This document shows positions 16,611-24,292 of a DNA stretch of 64,000 nucleotides, piece after piece. Location of the stretch: positions 701,348-765,347 of the forward strand of contig NZ_BNCD01000001.1 of the NCBI RefSeq assembly GCF_014656295.1, in the 5' to 3' direction. A program made the translations under genes and the position numbers. The stretch's first letter is position 1. Every line of letters starts with the position of its first letter. Under the pieces are notes generated by a model. The model was not told the origin of the DNA. It saw nothing but the letters and a program-made list of their open reading frames with translations, and ran no database searches. Source of the DNA: Streptomyces sulfonofaciens. GTDB taxonomy: Bacteria; Actinomycetota; Actinomycetes; Streptomycetales; Streptomycetaceae.

Positions 16611-16679
16611 CGCGCAACAGCACGACGCGTTGTGTTCGCACCGCTGAACCCGGCAGGACCGCAGGGCAATGCTGGAGGT

Positions 16680-17786
16680 ATGTCTGAGTACGGCGAACAT
16701 GTGCCCGGGTACCGGAGGGTCCGAGTGGTGGCCCACGAGGACTCGCCGGTGGCCGCCCTTGCCGATGCGGAGGCGTGGGAGGCCCGCGAACGCTATCCGG
16801 AACTGATGTCCGGCGGGGGGCCGCTGTTCGCGGTGGCGCAGGAGCTGGAGTCGGGCGGCTGGGAACTGCTGACCCGGGCCGATGCCACACCGCAGGGCGC
16901 GCGGGACGCCATGGCCATGGTGTTCCGCGAGCGGGCGCACCACGCGGGCCCGGCCGGCGACACCGCCGCGCGCGACGGCCTCCTCGCGGCCGCCGAGCTG
17001 CTCGACCGGGAGCGGCACGACGAGCTGGCCGTCCACGGCGTCCGCCACCGGATCGTCCGAGCCGAACCGTTCATCCGGATGGGCCCCTCGGGCCCCGAGC
17101 CGCCCCGTCCCACCGACCCCGACCCGGCGGCCGCCGGCAGGTCCCACGAGGTGCCGAACCCCACCCGCGGGTTCGTGATCGACCCGTTCGCCGGGACGGG
17201 CCCGTCCGAGAGCATCCTGCGCCTCGAACTGCTCGCGCTCGTCCGCAAGGCGGGCACCGTCCCCCTCGACGTCCACAGGGATTCCCGGCACGCGGCGCAC
17301 ACGCACCCCGGCGGGGTCCTGCTGCCCGCCGAGTTCATGATCGCCGAGTACGCGGACGGACGCTGGCAGCCGACCGCGGGGCCCAGCAGCACGCCGCAGG
17401 GCGCCCGGGACTCCCTGGCGATGTACCTGCGCGTGCTGGCGCCGGTCCTCGAACGGCTGGACGACACCGGGCGCGCGGCCTACGCACGGCTGGCCGACCG
17501 GCTGGACGCAGAGCGCCGCGACGAGGTGGAGATAGCGGGCCGGCCCACGCGCGTGGTGCGGGTCGAGCGGCTGGTCCGCATCGGCCCGGACGGCCCGGAG
17601 GGCCCGCGCCCCTCCGACCCCGACCCGGACCCGCCCACCGCCCTGGGCGCCGAGCAACTGCGCGAACGGGGCGTCCGCATCGACGACGATGCCCCGTACG
17701 ACCCGTCCCCCGCCGCCCGGGAGCTGGCCCGCCTCTTCGACGAGGAGCGGCGGCGGAAGGACGGACCGGCGGGGGACCCCGCCTAG
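16680..17786 (+). CDS. DUF5954-like conserved Streptomyces protein
   Basis: 368 aa. ATG at 16680 lies immediately after GGAGGT (unusually short spacing); a GTG at 16632 is in frame but has no RBS. It is soluble and has two related halves. The first has EAWEARERYPELMSGGGPLF, LESGGWELLTRADATPQGAR and RIVRAEPFIRMGPSGPEPPRP. The second repeats the pattern with GRWQPTAGPSSTPQGARDS and RVVRVERLVRIGPDGPEGPRP. This duplicated pattern matches the DUF5954 family of actinobacteria as I recall it. The function is unknown. Confidence 0.75.
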   Translation: MSEYGEHVPGYRRVRVVAHEDSPVAALADAEAWEARERYPELMSGGGPLFAVAQELESGGWELLTRADATPQGARDAMAMVFRERAHHAGPAGDTAARDGLLAAAELLDRERHDELAVHGVRHRIVRAEPFIRMGPSGPEPPRPTDPDPAAAGRSHEVPNPTRGFVIDPFAGTGPSESILRLELLALVRKAGTVPLDVHRDSRHAAHTHPGGVLLPAEFMIAEYADGRWQPTAGPSSTPQGARDSLAMYLRVLAPVLERLDDTGRAAYARLADRLDAERRDEVEIAGRPTRVVRVERLVRIGPDGPEGPRPSDPDPDPPTALGAEQLRERGVRIDDDAPYDPSPAARELARLFDEERRRKDGPAGDPA

Positions 17787-18178
17787 GTCCGGGGTACGGG
17801 CGGTGTGCCTCGGAGGCGGGCGGTGTGCCCCCTGATGCGGGGGGTGTGCTTGGGGAGCGCGCGGTGTGCGGTGTGCGGGCGGCGGCGCCCGGCCGTGTCG
17901 CGGCTGATCCGTGCCCGTCGCGTGCCGGTCCTGTCGAGGCGTGCGGGCGGAAACTCGGAGGCGTGGGAGGGCGGACGGGTGCCAAGATGACGGGGCGGGG
18001 CGGTGACGCCCCGGCCCCGGGGCCGGTCGGCCCTGGTGAGCGGTGGGAGCCGTGGCTCTACGGGGGGAGCCGCGGCATCACCCACCGTGAGACCACCCCC
18101 CCACCGGGACGCTGGGCCTCCCGTGTGTTTGCGCACATCCCGTCAAGGGACGGCGACAGCCCGCGGCGACCGGCCCGC
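17787..18178. other. Intergenic, repeat-rich, no gene seen
   Basis: The first ~130 bp after the stop are imperfect GGGCGGTGTGCC repeats. The rest holds no gene and ends in the tRNA-Lys promoter. Confidence 0.5.
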
Positions 18179-18184
18179 TATGCT
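18179..18184 (+). promoter_or_regulatory. -10 box of tRNA-Lys promoter
   Basis: TATGCT lies 9 nt before the mature tRNA 5' end, identical to the -10 of the tRNA-Glu operon. No good -35 is visible. Confidence 0.45.
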
Positions 18185-18193
18185 GCGGGATGC

Positions 18194-18266
18194 GGGCCGT
18201 TAGCTCAATTGGCAGAGCAGTGGACTTTTAATCCATTGGTTGTGGGTTCGAGTCCCACACGGCCTA
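18194..18266 (+). tRNA. tRNA-Lys(TTT)
   Basis: GGGCCGT pairs with ACGGCCT (G-U closing pair), the anticodon loop is CTTTTAA (anticodon TTT), the T-loop is GGGTTCGAGTCCC and the discriminator is A. Its 3' half was used as an integration target: a near copy lies at 21139-21173. Confidence 0.97.
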
Positions 18267-18275
18267 CCGAACAGG
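18241..18275 (+). repeat. Proximal att repeat (in tRNA-Lys 3' end)
   Basis: TGTGGGTTCGAGTCCCA, then CACGGCCTACCGAACAGG. It differs from the distal copy at 18258 and at a base just past the tRNA. Weaker similarity continues, e.g. a GCTGACCTGC shared ~20 nt further on. Confidence 0.8.
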
Positions 18276-18307
18276 CGATCGAAAGTTGGTCGCTGACCTG
18301 CACAGGG

Positions 18308-18338
18308 TCGCCCGCCTTGGGATCGCCAGGGCGGGCGA
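18308..18338 (+). terminator. Probable terminator of tRNA-Lys
   Basis: TCGCCCGCC and GGCGGGCGA form a 9-bp stem with a 13-nt loop, ~40 nt after the tRNA, followed by TCAGCCTTTCC. Confidence 0.6.
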
Positions 18339-18459
18339 TCAGCCTTTCCCGGCCTTCTGCGTGAGCGGTGCGTGAGCGGATGTACCGGTGCCCGTCTTCC
18401 GTGCCTGTCTTCCGTGCCCGAGGTACGACCGCTGCCGCGCGCTCGGTCGGTTCATCCTC

Positions 18460-18790
18460 GTACTCCTCGAACAGCTTGGGTCACCGGCGACGGCTGGCAG
18501 GGCGACACGCACGAGGTGTTCGGGATCGACCTGGACGGCGGCGAGGTCTCCGCCGACGTCAACCACGACCCGCGCGACCACGACGACCTGGTGGCCGATC
18601 TCAACGACGCGGTGGCCCGCGACTACAAGCTGGTCCGGCCCATCGGCCTGGGCGAGTGGGCGTTCAAGGCCGTCATGACCGGGTTCGAGCCGGACGCCTC
18701 CCCACGACGACAAGCTGTCCGCTTCCCTCACGTTCCGGGTGACGGGCAGTTGCCTAGCTGTGCCCTCCCATGAGTTGGTGCCGTCTGCTG
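18460..18790 (+). pseudogene. Broken unknown gene of the island
   Basis: One frame reads a protein-like stretch (GDGWQGDTHEVFGIDLDG, DHDDLVADLNDAVARDYKLV, LGEWAFKAVMTGFEPD). The likely continuation (HDDKLSASLTFRVTGS) lies in another frame after ~18700, implying a frameshift. No start with RBS is visible at the 5' end. I do not recognise the family. Confidence 0.45.
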
Positions 18791-18830
18791 ACGGCCTCAA
18801 GCCACGCGGTGAGCAGGCCACCGGACGGAT

Positions 18831-18856
18831 GGCCGAGGCAACCTGCTGCCTCGGCC
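18831..18856. terminator. Hairpin inside the island
   Basis: GGCCGAGGCA and TGCCTCGGCC form a perfect 10-bp stem with a 6-nt loop, downstream of the broken gene. Confidence 0.5.
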
Positions 18857-19018
18857 CCGCACCGAGTACCACAGCCGCACCATCCGCCGACTCGCATGAC
18901 GACCTCCACACGCCGAGCCGGGCCAGAAGTTACCGACCAGTGGAAACCACTGATCAGCGATTGTCGCGTCACCTTCAGCGAGTCGTCCGCGCCGCTCGAC
19001 GCCTACCCGAACGGTTCA

Positions 19019-19456
19019 TCAGCCGTCGTCGCTTGTGATGGTCCGGGAATTGCAGGAGAAGGGCGTTCCACTCGCGCCGTCCTGGGCGCACACCTTGAGC
19101 CCCACAGTGTCCCCCGCCGTCACATTCGGGATGTCGACGTACACCTCTGTGTTGAACCCGCCGCCGTTGCGCTGCGCACCGATCAGCGTGCCATTGATCC
19201 AGAACCACGCTTTGACTCCGACGCCGTCCTTGCACGCGTCGTAGACTCCGACGGTGTCATCTCCGTGTTCGTCGTAGTCGATGTACGCCGCCGATCCGTA
19301 TCGGGAGCACAACGGCGACTCACCGGTGTCGATGGAGAAACCGTCGTTGGTCGTGGCCCTGGCCGAGGCGGGAACGGCGCTCAGGACAGACAAGACGGCG
19401 CTCACGAGCAGGGCACTGCTCATGGTGCCACCGCGCCTTGAACGAGTCGTTCTCAT
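19019..19456 (-). CDS. Small secreted protein with four cysteines
   Basis: 145 aa. ATG at 19456 follows AAGGGA by 9 nt; the frame extends further but without support. A signal peptide is clear: basic MRTTRSRRGG, core ALLVSAVLSVLSA, cleavage near ASARA. The mature ~112 residues contain Cys in SPLCSRYGS, YDACKDG, LKVCAQDG and FSCNSR, spaced to allow two disulfides. The fold looks beta-rich (VKAWFWINGTLIGAQ, GFNTEVYVDIPNVTAGDTVGLKV). It resembles small extracellular proteins common in Streptomyces; the function is unknown. It is the only minus-strand gene in the island. Confidence 0.75.
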   Translation of the reverse strand: MRTTRSRRGGTMSSALLVSAVLSVLSAVPASARATTNDGFSIDTGESPLCSRYGSAAYIDYDEHGDDTVGVYDACKDGVGVKAWFWINGTLIGAQRNGGGFNTEVYVDIPNVTAGDTVGLKVCAQDGASGTPFSCNSRTITSDDG

Positions 19457-19711
19457 GACCGTTTTCCCTTCGAGGAGATGTCGGGCGTCTGTGAGCCCGG
19501 CTGGTGTCCCCATCGTCGGGATGGATCTCGGGTTGCTCAATGGTCCGCTGCTAGTTGAGCACGCAATGGGATGTCCCACCTGCTGACCAGCGGAGACTCA
19601 TCCTGGACTGACACCTCGCCGGGACGAGGAGGCAGCGATGCGGGCTGCAAACGGCTGTGTCTCCAGAGGGCTTTCCAGACCACATCCGCTACGAGTTCCA
19701 GGGGGTGAGCC

Positions 19712-20277
19712 GTGGCGGTCGACACCAACACGGCCGAGTTCGTGGGCGCGACCGCCATGCGCACGTGGGCCCGCGCGCTGCCGGCCGACGCGCCGGATGC
19801 GCCGCCGGCCCGGCCCACGGTGGACCTGTCACGGCTCGTTGCCCGCGGCCCGCACGGACCCGCGCGCCGCCCAGGGCGCCCCTGGGCCGGTCGGCCCGCC
19901 CGGACCGCCCGGGCGCGGAGGGAAGGACGGAGCCGCCGGCCCTGACGGCGACGCGGGGGCGGGCGCCGACGGTGCGACCGGCCCAGCCGGCCCGCAGGGC
20001 GAGCAGGGGCCGAAGGGCGACACCGGCCCCGAAGGGCCCCGCGGACCGGCCGGGCCAGCCGGACCGGCCTGCCCGGACGGCTACTCCCTCCAGGCGCCGC
20101 CGAGCGACCCTGACGCGCCGGTGTGCCGCCGGAGCGACGGCGCATGTCGACGAAGCAGGTGAGATCGCCGAGCAGCAGGGTGCTGACCTGGACCTGGTCA
20201 AGGACGTCCTGGGAGCAACACCGGTGCCGAGCGCGGCCTTGCGTCGGCTCGCCGCCCAATGTGGACTCACGGCATGA
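19712..20277 (+). pseudogene. Collagen-like (Gly-X-Y) protein gene, frameshifted
   Basis: GTG at 19712 has a good RBS (GGGGGTGA, 6-nt gap) and opens MAVDTNTAEFVGATAMRTWARALPA with VDLSRLV. After ~19860 the Gly-X-Y repeat lies in another frame: GAPGPVGPPGPPG, GPAGPQGEQGPKGDTGPEGP and so on, about 20 triplets, ending in CPDGYSLQ. A third frame then carries EIAEQQGADLDLVKDVLG and stops at 20277, overlapping the next ATG. So at least two frameshifts separate three coherent pieces. Collagen-like proteins of this kind occur on actinomycete mobile elements. Sequencing error or programmed shifting are alternatives. Confidence 0.6.
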
Positions 20278-20801
20278 GCACTCTGTACCTGATCGCCTGC
20301 GCGGCGGGGCCGACGCAGTATGTCGACGAGGGCGTCCGCCAGGCGCAGGCCCGCGGCTGGGACGTCTGCCTCATCCTCACCCCCTCGGCAGCTCGGTGGT
20401 GGGAGCCGCGCACAGGCGAACTGGAGGCGTTGACCGGGCACCCCGTGCGGTCGCAGTACAAGCTGCCGTGGGAATCGGACGTTCTCCCGAAGGCAGACGC
20501 CATGCTCGTTGCGCCCTTGTCGGCGACGAGTCTGAACAAGTGGGGCGCCGGCATCGCGGACACCCTTGCGTTGGGCCTCGTCACTGAAGGCGTGCACATG
20601 GGCGTACCGGTCATCGCGATGCCCTACTTCAACCGTTCTCAAGGCGCCCAACCGGCGATCGCCCGGAGCATTGCCGACCTGCGGGCCCAAGGCGTTCGGT
20701 ACCTCGACGGAGCGGACGGCTACGAGCCGCACCCGCCCAAAAACGGAGATGCCTCCGCATTCCCCTGGGTGCGGGCGCTCGACGCCGTCAGAGCTGCCTG
20801 A
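20274..20801 (+). CDS. Flavoprotein of the phosphopantothenoylcysteine decarboxylase (HFCD) superfamily
   Basis: 175 aa. ATG at 20274 overlaps the preceding stop (ATGA), so translation is probably coupled to the collagen-like gene. Family motifs: LYLIACAAGPT at the N-terminus, ILTPSAARWW, KADAMLVAPLSATSLNKWGAGIADT (matching the APASANTIAKxANGIAD motif) and GVPVIAMPYFNR in place of the usual PAMN/MW motif. It should bind FMN, and in the family decarboxylates a cysteine thiol of a pantothenate or peptide substrate. The altered substrate-clamp motif suggests a different substrate from CoaBC. It is the one clearly intact enzyme of the island. Confidence 0.8.
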   Translation: MSTLYLIACAAGPTQYVDEGVRQAQARGWDVCLILTPSAARWWEPRTGELEALTGHPVRSQYKLPWESDVLPKADAMLVAPLSATSLNKWGAGIADTLALGLVTEGVHMGVPVIAMPYFNRSQGAQPAIARSIADLRAQGVRYLDGADGYEPHPPKNGDASAFPWVRALDAVRAA

Positions 20802-20814
20802 CAACACGAAACCA

Positions 20815-20843
20815 CCCCCTTCCGCCGCGAGGACGGAAGGGGG
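20815..20843 (+). terminator. Terminator of the flavoprotein gene
   Basis: A 10-bp perfect stem (CCCCCTTCCG/CGGAAGGGGG) with a 9-nt loop, 14 nt after the stop codon. Confidence 0.8.
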
Positions 20844-20929
20844 CGCGGTGCTCAGGGGCACCGCCTGCGTCGGGGTCCAGGCCGGCGGCCTCCGGAACGG
20901 TCGAGCCTCCACTGTCACCGGGCGGCGGC

Positions 20930-21075
20930 GGGGACCCGTACGACGCGAAGGTGAAGCTGCGGCACTCGACGATCACGCTGACCTCGGACACGTACATGGC
21001 GCTGTGCGCGGAGTACGAGGAGGAGCCGGCGGAGCGCGCCGCCGCGGCGGCGCCTCGGACACGCCGTGCTTCGCA
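20930..21075 (+). pseudogene. Tyrosine integrase C-terminal scar
   Basis: The frame through 20951 reads KLRHSTITLTSDTYMALCAE followed by an Ala/Glu-rich end. This is the LRHSxITxTxDxYxxL segment with the catalytic Tyr near the C-terminus of phage-type integrases. Nothing upstream in this frame resembles the rest of the enzyme, and no proper stop follows before the att repeat. It lies ~65 bp from the distal att copy, as expected for int beside attP. Confidence 0.7.
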
Positions 21076-21138
21076 CAGTGCCGTCACGGGTCCCCTCAGT
21101 AAAGCGTCACGCCTCCCTCTTCTTCAGAGCAGGCAGGC

Positions 21139-21173
21139 TGTGGGTTCGAGTCCCATACGGCCTACCGAGCAGG
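21139..21173 (+). repeat. Distal att repeat (copy of tRNA-Lys 3' end)
   Basis: TGTGGGTTCGAGTCCCA then TACGGCCTACCGAGCAGG: the T-arm and acceptor 3' strand of tRNA-Lys with two changes. The 5' two thirds of a tRNA are absent, so it is not a gene. Confidence 0.8.
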
Positions 21174-21176
21174 TGA

Positions 21177-21454
21177 CCGGGTCTCGGCCGCTGACCTGCG
21201 AGAATCGCCCGGATCGGCGCGACCGGCCCGGCCGGTCCGCCGTTTTCGGTCCGGGCGGTCCGCCGTTTCGGGTCCGGGTGGGTCCCGGTGGTGCCGGTGG
21301 GCCCCCGGTGGTCAGAGTGGCCCCCGATGGTCCGGGTGGAGCTCCGATGGTCCGGGTGGTCCGGGTGGTCCGGGTGCGCGCGGGTGGGTGGGCGTGGGTG
21401 GGCGTGCCGGTTGGCCCGGGGCCGCCCGCACCGACGGGGCGTGCGTGCGCTTCG
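21177..21454. repeat. GGTCCGGGTGGTCC repeat-rich spacer
   Basis: Imperfect GGTCCGGGTGG and GGGTGGGCGT repeats fill most of the space downstream of the minus-strand small gene. No gene is seen. Confidence 0.55.
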
Positions 21455-21706
21455 CTAGCAGACCTCGTTGACCAGGTCCTGCGCGTTCACCACGTCCTCC
21501 CGTCTCTCCGGCACCTGGGCGGTCAGCTTCTCCACAAGCTGTTCCTGCGCCTGGATCCTCTCGGGGTCCGCGGGCGTCTCCGCCTGCAGACGCACCAGCT
21601 CGCGCCTGGCCTCGTCCCGCCTCCGGAAGGTGTCGTTGAGCCTCTTCTTCGCGGTTTCCAGCAACTTCTTGGCGTCCCTGCAGATGTCCGGAACCTCTTG
21701 CGGCAT
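21455..21706 (-). CDS. Small coiled-coil protein of unknown function
   Basis: 83 aa. ATG at 21706 has an ideal RBS (AAGGAG, 8-nt gap), which makes this a real gene. The protein is almost entirely charged alpha-helix with heptad-like patterning (CRDAKKLLETAKKRLND, RRRDEARRELVRLQAE, QAQEQLVEKLTAQV), two Cys (residues ~9 and 83, the last residue) and no membrane segment. It may be a toxin-antitoxin or structural component, but nothing in the sequence decides this. It lies just outside the island's distal repeat. Confidence 0.7.
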   Translation of the reverse strand: MPQEVPDICRDAKKLLETAKKRLNDTFRRRDEARRELVRLQAETPADPERIQAQEQLVEKLTAQVPERREDVVNAQDLVNEVC

Positions 21707-22247
21707 CTCACGTGCTCCTTGCCGATCCTGCGAGCCGTCAGGTGTTTCGCCCTGTGACCGGTTTCCACCGGTTTCCTCAAGAGTCTTTCGTGCCGCACGG
21801 CGCCTCGCACCTCGGCGGGCGGCCGTTGCGCCGTGCGGGGCGGCGATCGGGCGTGTGCGGCGCCGACCGGATGTGCGGGTGCGTCGCCGGGCGCGCCCGG
21901 GGCGGCGGTGGAGCCGCCCATAGGGACGGGCGCCCCGTCCCCGCGCCGTTACGCGCCGGTGCCGCCGTCGGCTCCGGCGCCGGTGTTTGCGGCGTGTCCC
22001 GCCACCCCCTGCGCTGCTCGTGCGCCGGAGGCGCCCTAAACTTGCGCACTCACGGTTACCACCTGCCGTCCCGGAGGCCGTCTCGGGCCGGGAGGAGAGC
22101 ACGGGCAGGGCGGGCCCCACGAGCCGGCCGGCCCGGGGGAGCCCGCCGGGCACGCGGCCACCGACCCGGACCCGTGCGGCCATGACCCCGACCCACCCAG
22201 CCACGAGAACGAACCCACCACGCCAAGACCGAGGGGTGTTCGGCGCC
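21707..22247. other. Divergent intergenic region
   Basis: 540 bp between the coiled-coil gene and the ABC transporter operon, which diverge. No gene or clear promoter is recognised. It should hold the promoters of both units. Confidence 0.4.
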
Positions 22248-23534
22248 TTGATAGTCATCGAAGATGTCAGCAAGCGGTATCCCGACGGCACCGTCGCCGT
22301 CGACCGGCTGTCGCTGGAGGTGCCGGACCGCTCGATCACCGTGCTGGTGGGCCCCTCCGGGTGCGGAAAGACCACCACACTGCGGATGATCAACCGCATG
22401 ATCGAGCCCTCCTCCGGGCGGATCCTGCTCGACGGGGCGGACATCCAGCAGCAGCCGGTCAACGCCCTGCGCCGCTCCATGGGCTACGTCATCCAGAACG
22501 CCGGCCTCTTCCAGCACCGCACGGTCATCGACAACATCGCCACCGTGCCGAGGCTGCTCGGCTGGCACCGGCAGCGCGCCCGCGCCCGGGCGGCCGAGCT
22601 GATGGAACGGGTCGGTCTGGACGCGTCGATGGCCAAGCGCTACCCGTACCAGCTCTCCGGGGGCCAGCAGCAGCGGGTCGGCGTGGCCAGGGCACTGGCC
22701 GCGGACCCGCCGGTGCTGCTGATGGACGAGCCGTTCTCGGCGGTCGACCCGGTGGTGCGCCGCGGCCTCCAGGAGGAACTGCTGCGGATCCAGGAGGAGC
22801 TGGGCAAGGCCATCCTCTTCGTCACGCACGACATCGACGAGGCCATCCGGCTCGGCGACCAGGTGGCCGTACTGCGCACCGGCGGCCGGCTCGCGCAGTT
22901 CGCGCCGCCCGACGAGCTGCTGTCCTCGCCGGCCGACCCTTTCGTGGCGGACTTCCTCGGCGCCGACCGAGGCATCCGCGGCCTGTCGTTCTTCACCTCC
23001 GCGGGGCTGAACCTCGATCCGGCGCCGGTCGTCGCGGTCGACGCCACCGCCAAGCAGATGGCCAAGCGCGTCACGCCCGATGTGCCGTACGTGCTGGTCA
23101 CCGATGTGGACGGCAAGCCGCTCGGCTGGGCGGAGCCGGCGCGGTGGGCGGAGGGCGGGAAGACCCTCACACCGTACGGGCAGACCTTCGAGTTCGGCCG
23201 GGACTCCCTGCGCGTCGCCCTGGACTGCGCGGTGCTCTCGCCCACCGGCTGGGCGGTGGGCGTGGACCGCACCGGCAGCGTGGTGGGCGTCGCCTCACAG
23301 GAGTCCGTCGCGACCGCGATCCGCGCAGCGCACGCCGAGCGTGCCGTCAGGGCCCGCGACGCGGCGGCGCCCGGCACGGGGGCGCGGGGCACGGGGGCGC
23401 CCGGCACGGGGGCGCGGGGCACCGGGGCGCGGGGCGCCGGGCCGGCGGGTGCGGCGCGGCGCGGCGGTGCCGGTGGTGAGGCAGGTGGTGCGCCGGGCTC
23501 CGCGGCGGGCGCCGGCGCGGAGGCGGCGCAGTGA
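22248..23534 (+). CDS. OpuC/ProU-type ABC transporter ATP-binding protein
   Basis: 428 aa from TTG at 22248 (GAGGGG, ~11-nt gap); GTG at 22236 is in frame but too close to that SD. The protein begins LIVIEDVSKRYPDGT. ABC motifs: Walker A GPSGCGKTT, Q-loop VIQNAGLF, signature LSGGQQQRVGVARAL, Walker B LLMDEPFSAVD and H-loop VTHDIDEA. C-terminal to ~residue 260 is a CBS-like region (VPYVLVTDVDGKPLGW; TGWAVGVDRTGSVVGV), the osmo-regulatory element of this family. A Gly/Ala-rich tail follows, encoded by GGCACGGGGGCGCGG repeats. It energises uptake of a quaternary amine such as glycine betaine, choline or carnitine. The stop overlaps the next start (GTGA). Confidence 0.9.
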   Translation: MIVIEDVSKRYPDGTVAVDRLSLEVPDRSITVLVGPSGCGKTTTLRMINRMIEPSSGRILLDGADIQQQPVNALRRSMGYVIQNAGLFQHRTVIDNIATVPRLLGWHRQRARARAAELMERVGLDASMAKRYPYQLSGGQQQRVGVARALAADPPVLLMDEPFSAVDPVVRRGLQEELLRIQEELGKAILFVTHDIDEAIRLGDQVAVLRTGGRLAQFAPPDELLSSPADPFVADFLGADRGIRGLSFFTSAGLNLDPAPVVAVDATAKQMAKRVTPDVPYVLVTDVDGKPLGWAEPARWAEGGKTLTPYGQTFEFGRDSLRVALDCAVLSPTGWAVGVDRTGSVVGVASQESVATAIRAAHAERAVRARDAAAPGTGARGTGAPGTGARGTGARGAGPAGAARRGGAGGEAGGAPGSAAGAGAEAAQ

Positions 23535-24292
23535 ACGGCTTCTTCGACATGCCAAGCGACCTCCAGCACACCTGGCTGGGCCTGGTGGGCTGGCATCTTC
23601 AGGAGTCGCTGGTCCCCGTGCTGGCCGGGTTGCTGGTCGCGCTGCCGGTCGCCCAGCTCTGCGTACGCTTCAACTGGCTGTACCCGCCGGTCCTGTGGAT
23701 CACCACCGTGCTGTACGCGGTGCCGTCGCTGGCCTTCTTCGTGGTCCTGATCGACTACACGGGCCAGAGCCAGACCACCGTCATGATCCCGCTGGCCCTC
23801 TACAGCCTGGTGGTCCTGGTGCCGGCGATCGTGGACGGCGTGCGGTCGGTGCCCGCGGAGACCAACGCCGCGGCCGTGGCCATGGGCATCGGCCCGGTGC
23901 GCCGCTACCTCCGGGTCCAGCTCCCCATCGCGGTCCCGGCGATCTTCGCGGGACTGCGGGTGGCGACCGTCTCCAGCATCAGCCTGGTCAGCGTCGGCGC
24001 GCTGATCGGGAACCAGGGCGCGCTCGGCAACCTGCTCGCCGACGCGATGTTCTACCACCGTCCGATCCTCGCGGTCAGCTCGGTGGTCACCACGGCCGTG
24101 CTCGCCATTCTCGCCGACGCGCTGCTGGTGCTGGCCAGAAGACTGCTGACGCCGTGGCAGCCGCCCGGGGCGCGGGCCGCCGCGCGTGCCGCGCGCCGCG
24201 GCGGGCGGGGCGCCGGCCGGCCGAGCGGTGGCCGCCCGCACTCCCGGGACGCCGGAGAGGGCCCCGCCCCGGCCCTGGAGCGTGTGCCGTGA
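23531..24292 (+). CDS. OpuC/ProU-type ABC permease 1
   Basis: 253 aa. GTG at 23531 overlaps the ATPase stop by 4 nt, so the two are translationally coupled. About five or six membrane segments (SLVPVLAGLLVALPVAQL, VLWITTVLYAVPSLAFFVVL, IPLALYSLVVLVPAIVDGV). The EAA loop is EAA-like ETNAAAVAMGIGPVRRYLRVQLP. The C-terminus is an Ala/Arg/Gly-rich cytoplasmic extension of ~45 residues that homologues usually lack. It forms the channel with the next gene product. Confidence 0.9.
   Translation: MNGFFDMPSDLQHTWLGLVGWHLQESLVPVLAGLLVALPVAQLCVRFNWLYPPVLWITTVLYAVPSLAFFVVLIDYTGQSQTTVMIPLALYSLVVLVPAIVDGVRSVPAETNAAAVAMGIGPVRRYLRVQLPIAVPAIFAGLRVATVSSISLVSVGALIGNQGALGNLLADAMFYHRPILAVSSVVTTAVLAILADALLVLARRLLTPWQPPGARAAARAARRGGRGAGRPSGGRPHSRDAGEGPAPALERVP

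Larger units (their letters stand above)
18241..21173. mobile_element. Decayed integrative element at tRNA-Lys
   Basis: A ~2.9 kb island lies between the 3' end of tRNA-Lys and a near-identical copy of that end. It contains an integrase C-terminal scar next to the distal repeat, a frameshifted collagen-like gene, another broken frame, a secreted protein and a flavoprotein gene. Its parts look less G+C-rich than the flanks. tRNA 3' ends are standard targets of actinomycete integrative elements. No intact integrase, replication or transfer gene remains, so it is read as a remnant. Confidence 0.75.

Noticed and set aside
21139..21173. Second tRNA-Lys gene
   Set aside because: Only the T-arm and acceptor 3' strand are present; D-arm and anticodon arm are missing, so it is an att copy.
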